Part shown: in pieces, positions 1-8,334 of the stretch
How positions within the stretch are numbered: position 1 is the stretch's first letter
Layout of the letters: every line of letters begins with the position of its first letter
Source: Miltoncostaeales bacterium
GTDB taxonomy: Bacteria; Actinomycetota; Thermoleophilia; Miltoncostaeales; Miltoncostaeaceae
Assembly (NCBI GenBank): GCA_030829765.1
Contig: JAUROO010000057.1
Location: 1-12,578 of the forward strand
DNA: 12,578 nt
Reading direction: 5' to 3'
The notes under the pieces: model-generated
Told to the model about the DNA's origin: nothing
The model's input: only the letters and a program-made list of their open reading frames with translations
Database searches by the model: none
Position numbers and translations under genes: made by a program

Positions 1-1
1 A

Positions 2-322
2 TCTTTCGGCTCAGCCGGTCCGCTGGTCGGCGTGGCCGGCACGGTCACCACCGTCGCGGCGGTGATGCGGGGGGGCTACGACCCGGTGGCGATCCACGGC
101 ATGCGCGTGGGCCGCGGCGACGTGGAGGCCACGCTCACGCGACTCGCGGGGTGCGGGCATGCGGAACGTGCGCGGACGCCGGGGCTGCACCCGGACCGGG
201 TCAACGTGATCGTCCCCGGGCTCGCGATCCTCGCCGGGGCGATGGACGCCCTCGGCGACCGGGAGATCATCGTGTCGGAGCGCGACATCCTGGACGGCAT
301 CGCCCTTTCGCTGGGCGGATGA
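2..322 (+). CDS. Ppx/GppA-type exopolyphosphatase, C-terminal part (5' end cut by window)
   Basis: The reading frame is open from base 2 and ends at TGA 320-322, leaving 106 residues of C-terminus. Family knowledge: Ppx/GppA proteins are actin-fold (ASKHA) phosphatases that hydrolyse inorganic polyphosphate or pppGpp in the cytoplasm. Seen here are a glycine/threonine phosphate-loop segment, GVAGTVTTVAAV (residues about 10-21), then the family's late signature of a Pro/His/Asp/Arg turn followed by an apolar helix, LHPDRVNVIVPGLAILAGAM. The end, IIVSERDILDGIAL, matches the usual VSxxGxxxG-like tail. Absence of an added HD domain suggests the short, actinobacterial Ppx2-like type. Substrate preference cannot be told from this fragment. 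The next gene starts 34 bases downstream on the same strand, so co-transcription is possible. Confidence 0.85.
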   Translation, partial: SFGSAGPLVGVAGTVTTVAAVMRGGYDPVAIHGMRVGRGDVEATLTRLAGCGHAERARTPGLHPDRVNVIVPGLAILAGAMDALGDREIIVSERDILDGIALSLGG

Positions 323-356
323 CCCGGGCGCGGGGGGATGGATAGGATTCCCTTTC

Positions 357-617
357 ATGGGCACCGGGGGCACGCACACGGGCGACGAGGACGCCGTGAA
401 TGCAGTGGATGGGCTGGCCGAGGCGCTGGCCCGTACCGAGGACCCCGCGGATGACCGGCGCATGATCTTCTCGAAGGGCGAGAACACCCGCCACATCCGG
501 CACGAGCAGTTGCTCGACAGGTGGCCGATCCTCGGCGAGGACTGGTGCCGCCGGGTGGAGGACTCCCGCCTCGCCGCGGTCGACCGGACCCCCGGCGCGG
601 CGACGTTCGGCCGGTGA
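357..617 (+). CDS. Small uncharacterised protein with RWPxxGExW motif (copy A)
   Basis: I do not recognise the family. The 86-residue product is hydrophilic and charged, with no signal peptide or membrane segment, so it is probably cytoplasmic. The ATG at 357 is preceded by AGGA (344-347) at 9 nt, a reasonable ribosome binding site. The N-terminal half is acidic and probably flexible. The C-terminal half (residues 48-74) carries RHEQLLDRWPILGEDW followed by an Arg/Glu-rich helix. The same pattern occurs in the small gene at 3852-4142, with 13 of 27 positions identical. That recurrence is the main evidence that this is a real gene. It lies between the phosphatase gene and tRNA-Leu, 34 bases after the phosphatase stop, and may share its transcript. 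The motif's Trp/Arg content could suit a protein or nucleic-acid contact, but no function can be assigned. Confidence 0.65.
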   Translation: MGTGGTHTGDEDAVNAVDGLAEALARTEDPADDRRMIFSKGENTRHIRHEQLLDRWPILGEDWCRRVEDSRLAAVDRTPGAATFGR

Positions 618-638
618 CGGGGCCCGGCATGAGCTCCG

Positions 639-722
639 GCCGGAGTGGCGGAACTGGTAGACGCGGGGGACTTAAAATCCCCGGCCCCTCGGGGCGTGCG
701 GGTTCGACTCCCGCCTCCGGCT
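639..722 (+). tRNA. tRNA-Leu (anticodon TAA)
   Basis: The sequence folds as a class II tRNA of 84 nt. The acceptor stem pairs GCCGGAG (639-645) with CTCCGGC (715-721) perfectly. The D arm contains the GCG/CGC stem and a GG pair in the loop. The anticodon stem GGGGA/TCCCC encloses the loop CTTAAAA, giving anticodon TAA, which reads UUA and by wobble UUG. A long variable arm (GCCCC/GGGGC) is the mark of Leu and Ser tRNAs. The T arm GCGGG/CCCGC holds TTCGACT. CCA is not encoded, since the bases after the acceptor stem are T then CCT. The discriminator base is therefore T, whereas leucine tRNAs almost always have A73. Confidence 0.93.
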
Positions 723-734
723 CCTCAGTCGCGC

Positions 735-765
735 GACAGGCGGACCCCTGGGGGGCCCGCCTGTC
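735..765. terminator. Hairpin between convergent tRNA-Leu and HU genes
   Basis: The 9-bp arms GACAGGCGG (735-743) and CCGCCTGTC (757-765) are perfectly complementary, and the loop contains a further CCCC/GGGG pairing. The hairpin lies between the tRNA 3' end and the HU stop codon and could stop transcription from both sides. There is no T run on either strand, so this would be the tract-less hairpin type common in high-GC bacteria. It could instead be a 3'-end processing or stability structure. Confidence 0.6.
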
Positions 766-780
766 GGCGGCAGGTCGGTA

Positions 781-1059
781 CTACCCGGCGACGGAGCGCT
801 TCAACTGCGCGCCCGCCTGGAACCGCGGCACCTTGCGGGCCGGGATCTGGATCTTCTGGCCGGGGTTGCGGGGGTCAACGCCCTCGCGGGCGGCACGGTG
901 CGACACCGAGAACTTGCCGAAGCCGGAGAACTGCACCTCGTCTTCGGCTTTCAGGGCGAGCTCGAGCTCATCCAGGACCGCCTGCACAGCCCGGGACGCC
1001 TGGTCGTTGGTGAGGTCGGCTGCACGCGCGACGCGCTTGACGAAGTCGGCCTTGGTCAT
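781..1059 (-). CDS. hup: DNA-binding protein HU
   Basis: The 92-residue product matches the usual single-domain HU length. Family knowledge: HU is a dimeric nucleoid protein that bends DNA non-specifically. The N-terminal helices (residues 1-40) start MTKADFVKRVARAADL, in the typical MNKxELI position. The conserved turn VQFSGFGKF is at about residues 42-50. The DNA-binding beta arm follows (about 52-75) with RNPGQKIQIPARK, including the intercalating-proline segment and the IPARKVPRFQAG return strand. There is no Lys/Ala-rich C-terminal tail of the kind seen in mycobacterial or Streptomyces HupB/HupS. The ATG at 1059 has GAGGAG just upstream on the minus strand (1064-1069), which fixes the start; longer in-frame extensions upstream lack family similarity. 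It converges with tRNA-Leu and is divergent from the gene at 1192. Confidence 0.95.
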   Translation of the reverse strand: MTKADFVKRVARAADLTNDQASRAVQAVLDELELALKAEDEVQFSGFGKFSVSHRAAREGVDPRNPGQKIQIPARKVPRFQAGAQLKRSVAG

Positions 1060-1191
1060 GGGTCTCCTCGCTTCGATGACCTCCGGACGGAGGCTGCAGC
1101 GTTCGCTGCGAAGTACCGGTGACGCTATCAGCGCATCCGGACGCAGCAGCGGTTTCGGGTCCGCAAAACCGCTTTGCGTAGGGGTTTTCGC
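1060..1191. promoter_or_regulatory. Divergent intergenic region with overlapping inverted repeats
   Basis: This 132-base gap must hold the promoters of HU (leftward) and of the 1192 gene (rightward). AGCGGTTT (1148-1155) is repeated inverted as AAACCGCT (1166-1173) around a 10-base spacer. The second arm overlaps another palindrome, CGCAAA (1162-1167) with TTTGCG (1173-1178). The two hairpins share bases and cannot form together. The relatively A/T-rich patch at 1165-1188 stands out from its GC-rich surroundings. I could not place -35/-10 boxes with confidence. An operator or an attenuator-like leader are both possible. Confidence 0.4.
1180..1184 (+). promoter_or_regulatory. Ribosome binding site selecting GTG 1192
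   Basis: AGGGG lies 7 nt before the GTG at 1192. The other in-frame candidates, TTG 1174 and ATG 1231, have no comparable site, so this decides the start of the downstream gene. Confidence 0.55.
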
Positions 1192-1820
1192 GTGATACGT
1201 CGTCGGCCGAAGGCGCGCATCGACGTCGAGATGCCTGCGGCCGGCATGGCCGCGGTGCGCATCACCAACCCCGCAGGCGGCACGGGGCGTCCGCCCGCGG
1301 CTGACGACCTCGAGCTCGCGCTGGGACTGATCGCCTGGGGCTTCCACCGCACGCACGAGAACGAGGTGCGGGGCATCGCCGAGCGGGTGCGCGACCTGGC
1401 AACCGCCATTGCCGCCAGCCCCGATGGCTCGCTGCCCCCGGGAACCGTGCGGGTCGGCACGCGGTCGCGCGGAACCGTGGACGTCGAGCTCATCCCGTGG
1501 TCGGGGGACCGGGGGCTCACGCGCATCACATGTGAGCTCGCCGGATCGGCGGTGGGGCCCGTGCCGGTGGTGAAGGGTTCGCCCTCCGCGGCCGCGCTGG
1601 TCATCTCCGGCCTCGCGGCGGCCATGTGGCTGGCGGGCGAGGGGGACGCCGATGACCGCCTGGCCCTTGCGCTGTCCCTCGAGGGCCTCACCGCCTGGTA
1701 CCGGGAGGCGCATCGCATGACGCCCGCCCGCGACGCCGTGCATGCGGCGCGCAGCCATGCGGCGGACCGGCTGCGCGATGCCGGACGCGTGCCGCCGCCC
1801 TGCCTGGCGGGCGCGCCGGC

Positions 1821-1824
<4 letters not shown>
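1192..1824 (+). CDS. Uncharacterised protein, about 210 residues
   Basis: I do not recognise this protein. GTG 1192 is chosen because AGGGG lies 7 nt upstream; ATG 1231 is the alternative and would remove 13 residues. Strong G/C in third codon positions supports this frame over the open frames opposite it. The N-terminal part is basic (IRRRPKARID). A leucine/alanine-rich helical stretch follows, containing AWGFHRTHENEVRGIAERV at about residues 50-70. A beta-like section with many Val/Thr/Arg residues comes next (about 85-125). The segment SAAALVISGLAAAMWLAG (about 133-150) is apolar and may be a buried or membrane helix. The last 60 residues look alpha-helical and end Pro-rich. Its TAG stop shares the tetranucleotide CTAG with the convergent acetyl-CoA synthetase stop. 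It is divergent from HU, which gives no clear hint of function. Confidence 0.7.
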
Positions 1825-3782
<1,958 letters not shown>

Positions 3783-3851
3783 TGGGACCTCCCTCGCAAT
3801 GCCTTATCGTGCCCCCATGAGTGTACGCAGGCCCCCACGGGGGTCGTGAGG
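3783..3851. promoter_or_regulatory. Short divergent region between acs and small gene
   Basis: The 69-base gap separates two divergent genes and should carry both promoters or part of them. It contains the acs ribosome binding site (3788-3793 on the minus strand) and a C5/G5 inverted repeat (3832-3843) just before the small gene. The GGGGG of that repeat (3839-3843) is also the only purine-rich block at a fitting distance from ATG 3852. I could not identify reliable -10/-35 boxes. Confidence 0.35.
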
Positions 3852-4142
3852 ATGGCGGAGTACACACCGGGCCGCGGGGCGCCGACGGGGGCAGCGGGTC
3901 GCGACGCGCGTCACGCCGCCGCGCTCGGGCGCTGGCCGGTGATCGGGGAGCCGTGGGCGCAGCGCCTGGAGGCGCGGCGTGTGGAGGCGTCGGTGCCCGA
4001 CGAGGTCTCCCCGGCCGCCCGCGTGGGGGCCAACGCCGCCGAGCAGGGCATCACGCCGCTGCAGGCGATCAACCGCGCGCTGGGCCTGCCCGACGACCAC
4101 GGGGTCGACGAGGTGCAGCGCCGGCGGGGCGACCTCGGCTAG
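3852..4142 (+). CDS. Small uncharacterised protein with RWPxxGExW motif (copy B)
   Basis: I do not recognise the family. The 96-residue product is hydrophilic, Ala/Arg-rich and without signal or membrane segments. Residues 20-46 carry RHAAALGRWPVIGEPW plus an Arg/Glu-rich helix, matching residues 48-74 of the small protein encoded at 357-617. Unlike that copy, the motif here is near the N-terminus. It is followed by a helical part with GITPLQAINRALGLPDD (about 66-82) and an acidic/basic tail. ATG 3852 is preferred because GGGGG lies 8 nt upstream; GTG 3846 is an in-frame alternative adding two residues. The gene is divergent from acs and its stop is 3 nt from the stop of the convergent VanW-type gene. 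Its tight fit between neighbours and the shared motif support it being real. Confidence 0.7.
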   Translation: MAEYTPGRGAPTGAAGRDARHAAALGRWPVIGEPWAQRLEARRVEASVPDEVSPAARVGANAAEQGITPLQAINRALGLPDDHGVDEVQRRRGDLG

Positions 4143-4145
4143 GGG

Positions 4146-5831
4146 CTACTCGGGCGCGTACGGCGTCTCGGCACCGGGGGTTCCCTCCGGCACCAGGATG
4201 ACCTTCGGCGGGGCCAGGTAGTTGGTGGTGAAGTCGTCCTCCTCCTTCAGGCGCGACCCCTCGAACACTTTGCGGGTCACCCGCACGCTGAAGCCCTCCG
4301 AGCCCTCGGTCTGCAGGACCTCCTGCCCCTCATCCACCCATTCGGCGGTGACCCGCCGTTCCTTGGGCTCGGTCAGGTCGAAGCGCTCGCTGGTCTCGGT
4401 CTCCACCTTGCGGTCGAATGAGGTGGAGTAGATGGCCACCGTCACCCCGTTGGATCCGTTGAACACGCGCACCAGGGCTGCGGCCTTCCAGCTGTTGGTC
4501 ACCTTCAGATCGGGGGACGGCCACGAGATGGTGGCCTCCCGGCCCACGGGGTAGCGGTCGAAGTACAGCTGGTGCGCGGTGTGCTCATTCAGCTCGAAGC
4601 CCGCGAAGAACGCCGCGTTGAAGAGCGTGGTGGCGAGCTGCGACACCCCGCCGCCCACGGAGTCCACCAGCAGCCCGTCCGCCACCATGGGCGCGGCCAC
4701 GAATCCCCGGTCGGTCGTGCGCTTGCCCAGCACCTTGTTGAGGGACAGCGCGCCACCGGCCGGGATGATCGTGCCGTTCAGGATCTCGGAGGCCTTGCGG
4801 ATGTTCGTCACCCGGGGCTGACCGGAGTCGTATGGCGTGGTGAACGACCCGACCTCCTCCTTGATGCCAAGCGCGCGGGCCTTCTCGGTGGTGAACACCG
4901 GCGTCACGGTGGTGAACGTCGATTCCACCGGGCGGTCCTCCCCGGTCAGGCCGGCCGCCACGCGGCGGGCGTCCACCAGACGGCCATCCTTCGACGGCAC
5001 CAGCACCGCGCGCGTGCCGCGGATGTCGAACCGGGCCGGGCGCGGCTGCACCGAGCCCTTCGGGTACGCGGCGAGCAGCGGCCGGCGCAGGGCGGATGCC
5101 GCGACGCGCAGCCCCTCGGGGGTGAACCGCATCGCGGCGGCGATGTCCTTCGGGGCCAGGGTGGCCACTGCGCCGTCGACCACCACCGCACCGCCCCGGC
5201 GCAGGATCCCGCCTGCCTCGGCTACCTGCTGCTTGGCCTCGGCCGTGCTGAGCGCGGGCCGGGTGTCGCGCAGCGGTATCGGTACGTCGGCCGGCAGCGA
5301 CGCAAGGTCGCCCCCGAGCCGCTCCTGCAGGACCCGGCGCTCCAGCATCCGGCCGCCCTCGGCGGGCGCAACGGTGAAGGTCGTGCCCGCCACGGTGACC
5401 GCGGCGTTCCGCTCACCGCGGTCGACCCGCGCCGCGATCTCGGCGGTCCACGCCGCGAGCGCGCCCTTCGGATAGGAGATGGCGAGGGGCACCTCGTTCG
5501 GGCCCTGGCCGGTGAGGGCCTTGATGCCACGCACCAGGCGGCCCGGCGACGCATCGCCTGCGGCGCGCACGGTGGCGTCCACGTCGACCGTCGCGCCCAG
5601 GTCCGCGGGGCGTACGGTGGCCACCGTGCCGCCCCCGGCGGTCAATCGGACCTCGCGGCGCAGCAGCGTGCTCGCGCGCGCCTGCACCTCGGTGCGCACC
5701 TCGGTGGGATCCCCCGACATGTCGATGCCGGCGACGGTGGTCCCGGGCGCAGCGCCGCCGCCACCACCGGCGATGAGCACGACGATGACCACGAGGAGCA
5801 CCGCTCCGGCTCCCAGCGCGATCATCCGCAT
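4146..5831 (-). CDS. Membrane-anchored YoaR/VanW-family protein
   Basis: With ATG 5831 the product has 561 residues. A single membrane helix lies at about 3-22 (MIALGAGAVLLVVIVVLIAG), so the rest should face the cell wall. Two YoaR-like putative peptidoglycan-binding regions follow (about 60-170 and 215-310). The VanW domain is at about 325-470: VGSFTTPY, NGTIIPAGGALSLNKVLG, VGGGVSQLATTLFNA, then HTAHQLYFDRYPVGREATI. The last 60 residues (about 490-548) resemble a G5-type beta domain. VanW occurs beside some vancomycin-resistance clusters, but its biochemical role is unclear, and here there is no van cluster, so this is better read as a housekeeping envelope protein. The frame also has an upstream GTG at 5975 that would add 48 Arg/Pro-rich residues but would overlap the divergent gene by 94 bases. 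Neither start has a good ribosome binding site, so the N-terminus is uncertain. Confidence 0.87.
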   Translation of the reverse strand: MRMIALGAGAVLLVVIVVLIAGGGGGAAPGTTVAGIDMSGDPTEVRTEVQARASTLLRREVRLTAGGGTVATVRPADLGATVDVDATVRAAGDASPGRLVRGIKALTGQGPNEVPLAISYPKGALAAWTAEIAARVDRGERNAAVTVAGTTFTVAPAEGGRMLERRVLQERLGGDLASLPADVPIPLRDTRPALSTAEAKQQVAEAGGILRRGGAVVVDGAVATLAPKDIAAAMRFTPEGLRVAASALRRPLLAAYPKGSVQPRPARFDIRGTRAVLVPSKDGRLVDARRVAAGLTGEDRPVESTFTTVTPVFTTEKARALGIKEEVGSFTTPYDSGQPRVTNIRKASEILNGTIIPAGGALSLNKVLGKRTTDRGFVAAPMVADGLLVDSVGGGVSQLATTLFNAAFFAGFELNEHTAHQLYFDRYPVGREATISWPSPDLKVTNSWKAAALVRVFNGSNGVTVAIYSTSFDRKVETETSERFDLTEPKERRVTAEWVDEGQEVLQTEGSEGFSVRVTRKVFEGSRLKEEDDFTTNYLAPPKVILVPEGTPGAETPYAPE

Positions 5832-5870
5832 GCGCCGGCCGGGGGGTGCGCTGCGGCCTCGGCCGCCGCT

Positions 5871-5874
5871 AGGG
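5871..5874 (+). promoter_or_regulatory. Ribosome binding site selecting GTG 5882
   Basis: AGGG lies 7 nt before GTG 5882. It supports that start for the SRPBCC gene and thereby argues against the longer N-terminus of the divergent VanW-type gene. Confidence 0.5.
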
Positions 5875-5881
5875 TCACGGC

Positions 5882-6304
5882 GTGCGTCGTCGCGTTCGCT
5901 GGATCGGGAGCCTGACCGTGCCCGTCCCCCCCGATCGGGCCTGGGCGCTCTTCGCGGAGGTCGCGGACTGGTCACGCTGGGACTGGCTCGGCTCGGCCGA
6001 TTCCGGCTGGGTGGGCGACGCGGGTTGGGTCGCCGGGCACGTGGTGCGCAACGGTCACCGGCCGTTCACCTTCGACTGCACGGTCGTGCGCGTGGACGCC
6101 CCGAACGAGGTGGCATGGCGCGGCCGCGGCATGGGCACCTCGGGCGTGCACGTCTTCCGGTTCCTCCCGCACCCGGATGGCTGCCGCGTGGAGTCCGATG
6201 AGGTGTTCGACGGGTTCCTTGTGCCGGTCATGCGTCCGCTCGTCCGCTGGTACTGGCGGCGGCACCTCAGGTCGTTCCGCCGTTGGTGCGCCCTGCACGG
6301 GTGA
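5882..6304 (+). CDS. SRPBCC-fold (polyketide cyclase/START-like) protein
   Basis: The 140-residue length fits a single SRPBCC (Bet v 1-like) domain, a helix-grip fold with a deep pocket for lipids or other apolar ligands. The N-terminal strand and first helix read SLTVPVPPDRAWALFAEVADWSRWDW, the usual opening of the Polyketide_cyc2-type group. The beta sheet follows, including HVVRNGHRPFTFDCTVVRV and VAWRGRGMGTSGVHVFRFLP. The final long helix (about 112-138) is Arg/Trp-rich, reading VMRPLVRWYWRRHLRSFRRW. GTG 5882 with AGGG 7 nt upstream is chosen because later starts would cut into the first strand. The ligand and any enzymatic activity are unknown. The 3' end overlaps the convergent PAP2-like gene by 38 nt, unusual but compatible with both frames being real. 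Confidence 0.8.
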   Translation: MRRRVRWIGSLTVPVPPDRAWALFAEVADWSRWDWLGSADSGWVGDAGWVAGHVVRNGHRPFTFDCTVVRVDAPNEVAWRGRGMGTSGVHVFRFLPHPDGCRVESDEVFDGFLVPVMRPLVRWYWRRHLRSFRRWCALHG

Positions 6305-7007
6305 TGCGCCGGGCGATGGCCCATGCGGGAAGGACGACCGCGATGCCTCCTGCGATGTCTGCGAGGAAGTGCTGCCCGGTCGCCACGACCGTCGCCGCGA
6401 CGGCGGGAGGATAGGACAGCGCGGCGATCCGCACCGCCGGATTGGTCGTGCTCGCCCATATCGTCCACGCGACCACCGGGGCCATCCCCACGTGCAGCGA
6501 CGGCATCGCGGCGTAGGGGTTGTACAGCGATCGCACCAGACGGCTGTCCATCGGGAGGAAGCCCTCCGACACCGAGTCGGCGATGCCGAGTTCGGGGAGC
6601 ATGCGCGGGGGGGCGACCGGGCGCCGTGCGTACCACGCGACGCCCGCCGTCCACGACAGCAGCGCCATGGTGCGGAGCGCCGGGTACGCCGGATAGCGCC
6701 GGGCGTAGGCGGTCCGGAGCGCGATGGGCAGCGCGACGACCTGGCTCACGATGTAGCCGGCGCCCAGGAGCGTGCGCGACAGCGGTCCGCGTACCAGGGC
6801 CCGCTGGATCGCGGGCTCCACGAGCACGCCGGCCCGGCGCTCGGCGGCGGCGATGCGCCGGGCGTTGGCGATCGCCACGTCGCGGTCGGCCAGGTGGCGG
6901 GCGCGGACCAGGTTGTATGCCACCAGGCCGCCGATCCCCATGGCCGCCTCGGCTGCCCGCCCGTGGCGGCGCCCCAGGAACCGCCGCAGGTGGCCGAGGG
7001 CGCGCAT
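6267..7007 (-). CDS. PAP2/AUR1-like membrane phosphatase or inositolphosphotransferase
   Basis: The 246-residue product is a polytopic membrane protein of the PAP2 superfamily, closest by motif to the AUR1/inositolphosphotransferase-like subgroup. VAPPRMLPELGI (about 131-142) corresponds to the first active-site segment. NPYAAMPSLHVGMA (about 163-176) carries the PSxH motif with H172, and TGQHFLADIAGG (210-221) carries the catalytic HxxxD (H213, D217). Hydrophobic segments lie at about 78-97, 113-126, 172-186, 192-209 and 218-231. The ATG at 7007 overlaps the hpnE stop as TGATG, so the gene is translationally coupled to the hopanoid operon. Family members remove phosphate from lipid diphosphates or transfer phospho-head groups. 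A role on an isoprenoid diphosphate or on a hopanoid head group is an inference from position. Longer in-frame extensions upstream lie inside hpnE and are not real. Confidence 0.85.
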   Translation of the reverse strand: MRALGHLRRFLGRRHGRAAEAAMGIGGLVAYNLVRARHLADRDVAIANARRIAAAERRAGVLVEPAIQRALVRGPLSRTLLGAGYIVSQVVALPIALRTAYARRYPAYPALRTMALLSWTAGVAWYARRPVAPPRMLPELGIADSVSEGFLPMDSRLVRSLYNPYAAMPSLHVGMAPVVAWTIWASTTNPAVRIAALSYPPAVAATVVATGQHFLADIAGGIAVVLPAWAIARRITRAGRTNGGTT

Positions 7008-8332
7008 CACGCCCTCTGCGGCCCCATCTGTGCGGCCAGTTCCCGCACCGCGGCGATGCCGCTTCGCACCGCGCCCTCCATCGTTGCGGGCCACCCGGTG
7101 GCCGTCCACGTGCCCGCGAGCGCAAGGCCCGGCACGGGCGTGCGCGCATCCGGCCGCCGGGATGCCTGCCCGGGCGCGGGTGCGAACGTGGCGCGCGGAT
7201 CCTTCGTCACCGCCCAGGCATCGAGTCGCGCGTCGCGGGCCGCGGGCAGGAGCGCGCGCACCTCGGCGTCCATCAACGCGGCCAGGTCCGCGCGCGGCAC
7301 CTGCATCTCGTCGCGGGCGGCCGAGATGCTGAGGTCCACGTGCTGCCCGGGTGCGCCACGGCCGGTGATGCCGGTGCGGTCGAACATCCACTGCACGGGG
7401 CTGTCCACCACGGCGAGCACGGGGACGTCGAGCACGGGCCGGTCGAACCACAGGTGGACGTTCACGATGGGGGACTCCCCGAGCCCCGGGTCATGAGGCA
7501 GGGCTGCGGGACACACGGATCGTGCCCGTGCCGGCGGCAGCGCCAGCACGACGGCGTCCGCCGCGACGTGCTCGCCCCCGTCCAGCGTCACGCCGGTCGC
7601 ATCCGCCGCGGCGACCCCGCGTCCCGTTCGCACCGTGCCGCCGGCACGCTGCAGGTGGCGCCGGGTGGGCCCATCCACCAGGCGCGAGAGCCCGACGAGC
7701 GACCAGCCGATGGCGGCGCCCCGGGGCGTGCGCATGAGGCCCTCGGTGATCACGAACATCGCGAGCGCCGCGGATGTGCGGTCCGAGCGGTCATTGCAGG
7801 TGGGCAGGATCACCAGGTCCCAGAAGCGCTCGATCGCCGCATCGCCCTGGCCATGCGCACGCAGCCACTCCCCGAACGCCACGTCATCCCGCCGGGCGCG
7901 CCCGGCGGGCCCGAGTGCGGCAATCGTGCCCAGCGCCCGGAGCGCCCGGGCACGCTCCCGGCGGGTCAGCAGCCCGTACGCGGCGAACGACGGCCCCATG
8001 TGAAGGGGGGCGGGCAGTCGGCGGGACGCGAGCACACCACGGGTGCCCGCGCGGTCGCGCACGTCCACCCGGAGCATCGGCTGCATGGCCGTGAGACCCA
8101 GCGACCCGAGGCGCCCGAGCAGCGCGGTGTAGGCGGTACAGCAGCCCAGGTGCACGTGCTGCCCGTTGTCGATCTCCTCGCCGGTGCGGGGATCGGTGAA
8201 GGAGAACGCCTTGCCGCCGAGGAACGGCCGGCGCTCCAGCAGGGTCACCCGTGCCCCCCGGGCCGTGGCTTCCACTGCGGCGGAGATGCCGGCGAGTCCG
8301 CCGCCCACCACCACCACGTGGGCGCCGCGCAT
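7007..8332 (-). CDS. hpnE: Hydroxysqualene dehydroxylase (squalene-forming, FAD-dependent)
   Basis: The 441-residue product is an FAD-dependent amine-oxidase/phytoene-desaturase-like enzyme. In the HpnCDE route it converts hydroxysqualene to squalene by reduction. The dinucleotide-binding loop VVVVGGGLAGISAAVEA is at residues 6-22 and the ribose-binding acidic residue is in LLERRPFLGG (31-40). IDNGQHVHLGC (about 54-64) is typical of the family. The C-terminal FAD motif reads ALAGTWTATGWPATMEGAVR, matching the AGxWTxTGxPATxEGAVxSG signature. ATG 8332 is taken as start, 2 nt after the hpnD stop. A GTG at 8338, overlapping the hpnD stop as GTGA and 5 nt from a GAGG, is an equally plausible start adding two residues. 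The stop overlaps the next gene's ATG. It acts directly after HpnC. Confidence 0.94.
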   Translation of the reverse strand: MRGAHVVVVGGGLAGISAAVEATARGARVTLLERRPFLGGKAFSFTDPRTGEEIDNGQHVHLGCCTAYTALLGRLGSLGLTAMQPMLRVDVRDRAGTRGVLASRRLPAPLHMGPSFAAYGLLTRRERARALRALGTIAALGPAGRARRDDVAFGEWLRAHGQGDAAIERFWDLVILPTCNDRSDRTSAALAMFVITEGLMRTPRGAAIGWSLVGLSRLVDGPTRRHLQRAGGTVRTGRGVAAADATGVTLDGGEHVAADAVVLALPPARARSVCPAALPHDPGLGESPIVNVHLWFDRPVLDVPVLAVVDSPVQWMFDRTGITGRGAPGQHVDLSISAARDEMQVPRADLAALMDAEVRALLPAARDARLDAWAVTKDPRATFAPAPGQASRRPDARTPVPGLALAGTWTATGWPATMEGAVRSGIAAVRELAAQMGPQRA

Positions 8333-8334
8333 GC

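Noticed and set aside
634..645. Perfect palindrome CTCCGGCCGGAG across the 5' end of tRNA-Leu, with CTCCGGC repeated at the tRNA 3' end (715-721), resembling an attachment-site repeat
   Set aside because: The repeat is only 7-8 bases, one copy is simply the acceptor strand, and no integrase or mobile cargo is present.
3817..3849. Ten-codon ORF (MSVRRPPRGS) ending 2 nt before the small gene at 3852, a possible leader peptide
   Set aside because: There is no ribosome binding site before ATG 3817 and no regulatory codon run, and ORFs this short are expected by chance.
4146..5831. Reading the VanW-type gene as a vancomycin-resistance determinant
   Set aside because: No vanH, vanA, vanX or vanRS-like genes are near, and VanW/YoaR-type proteins are widespread in bacteria that lack resistance clusters.
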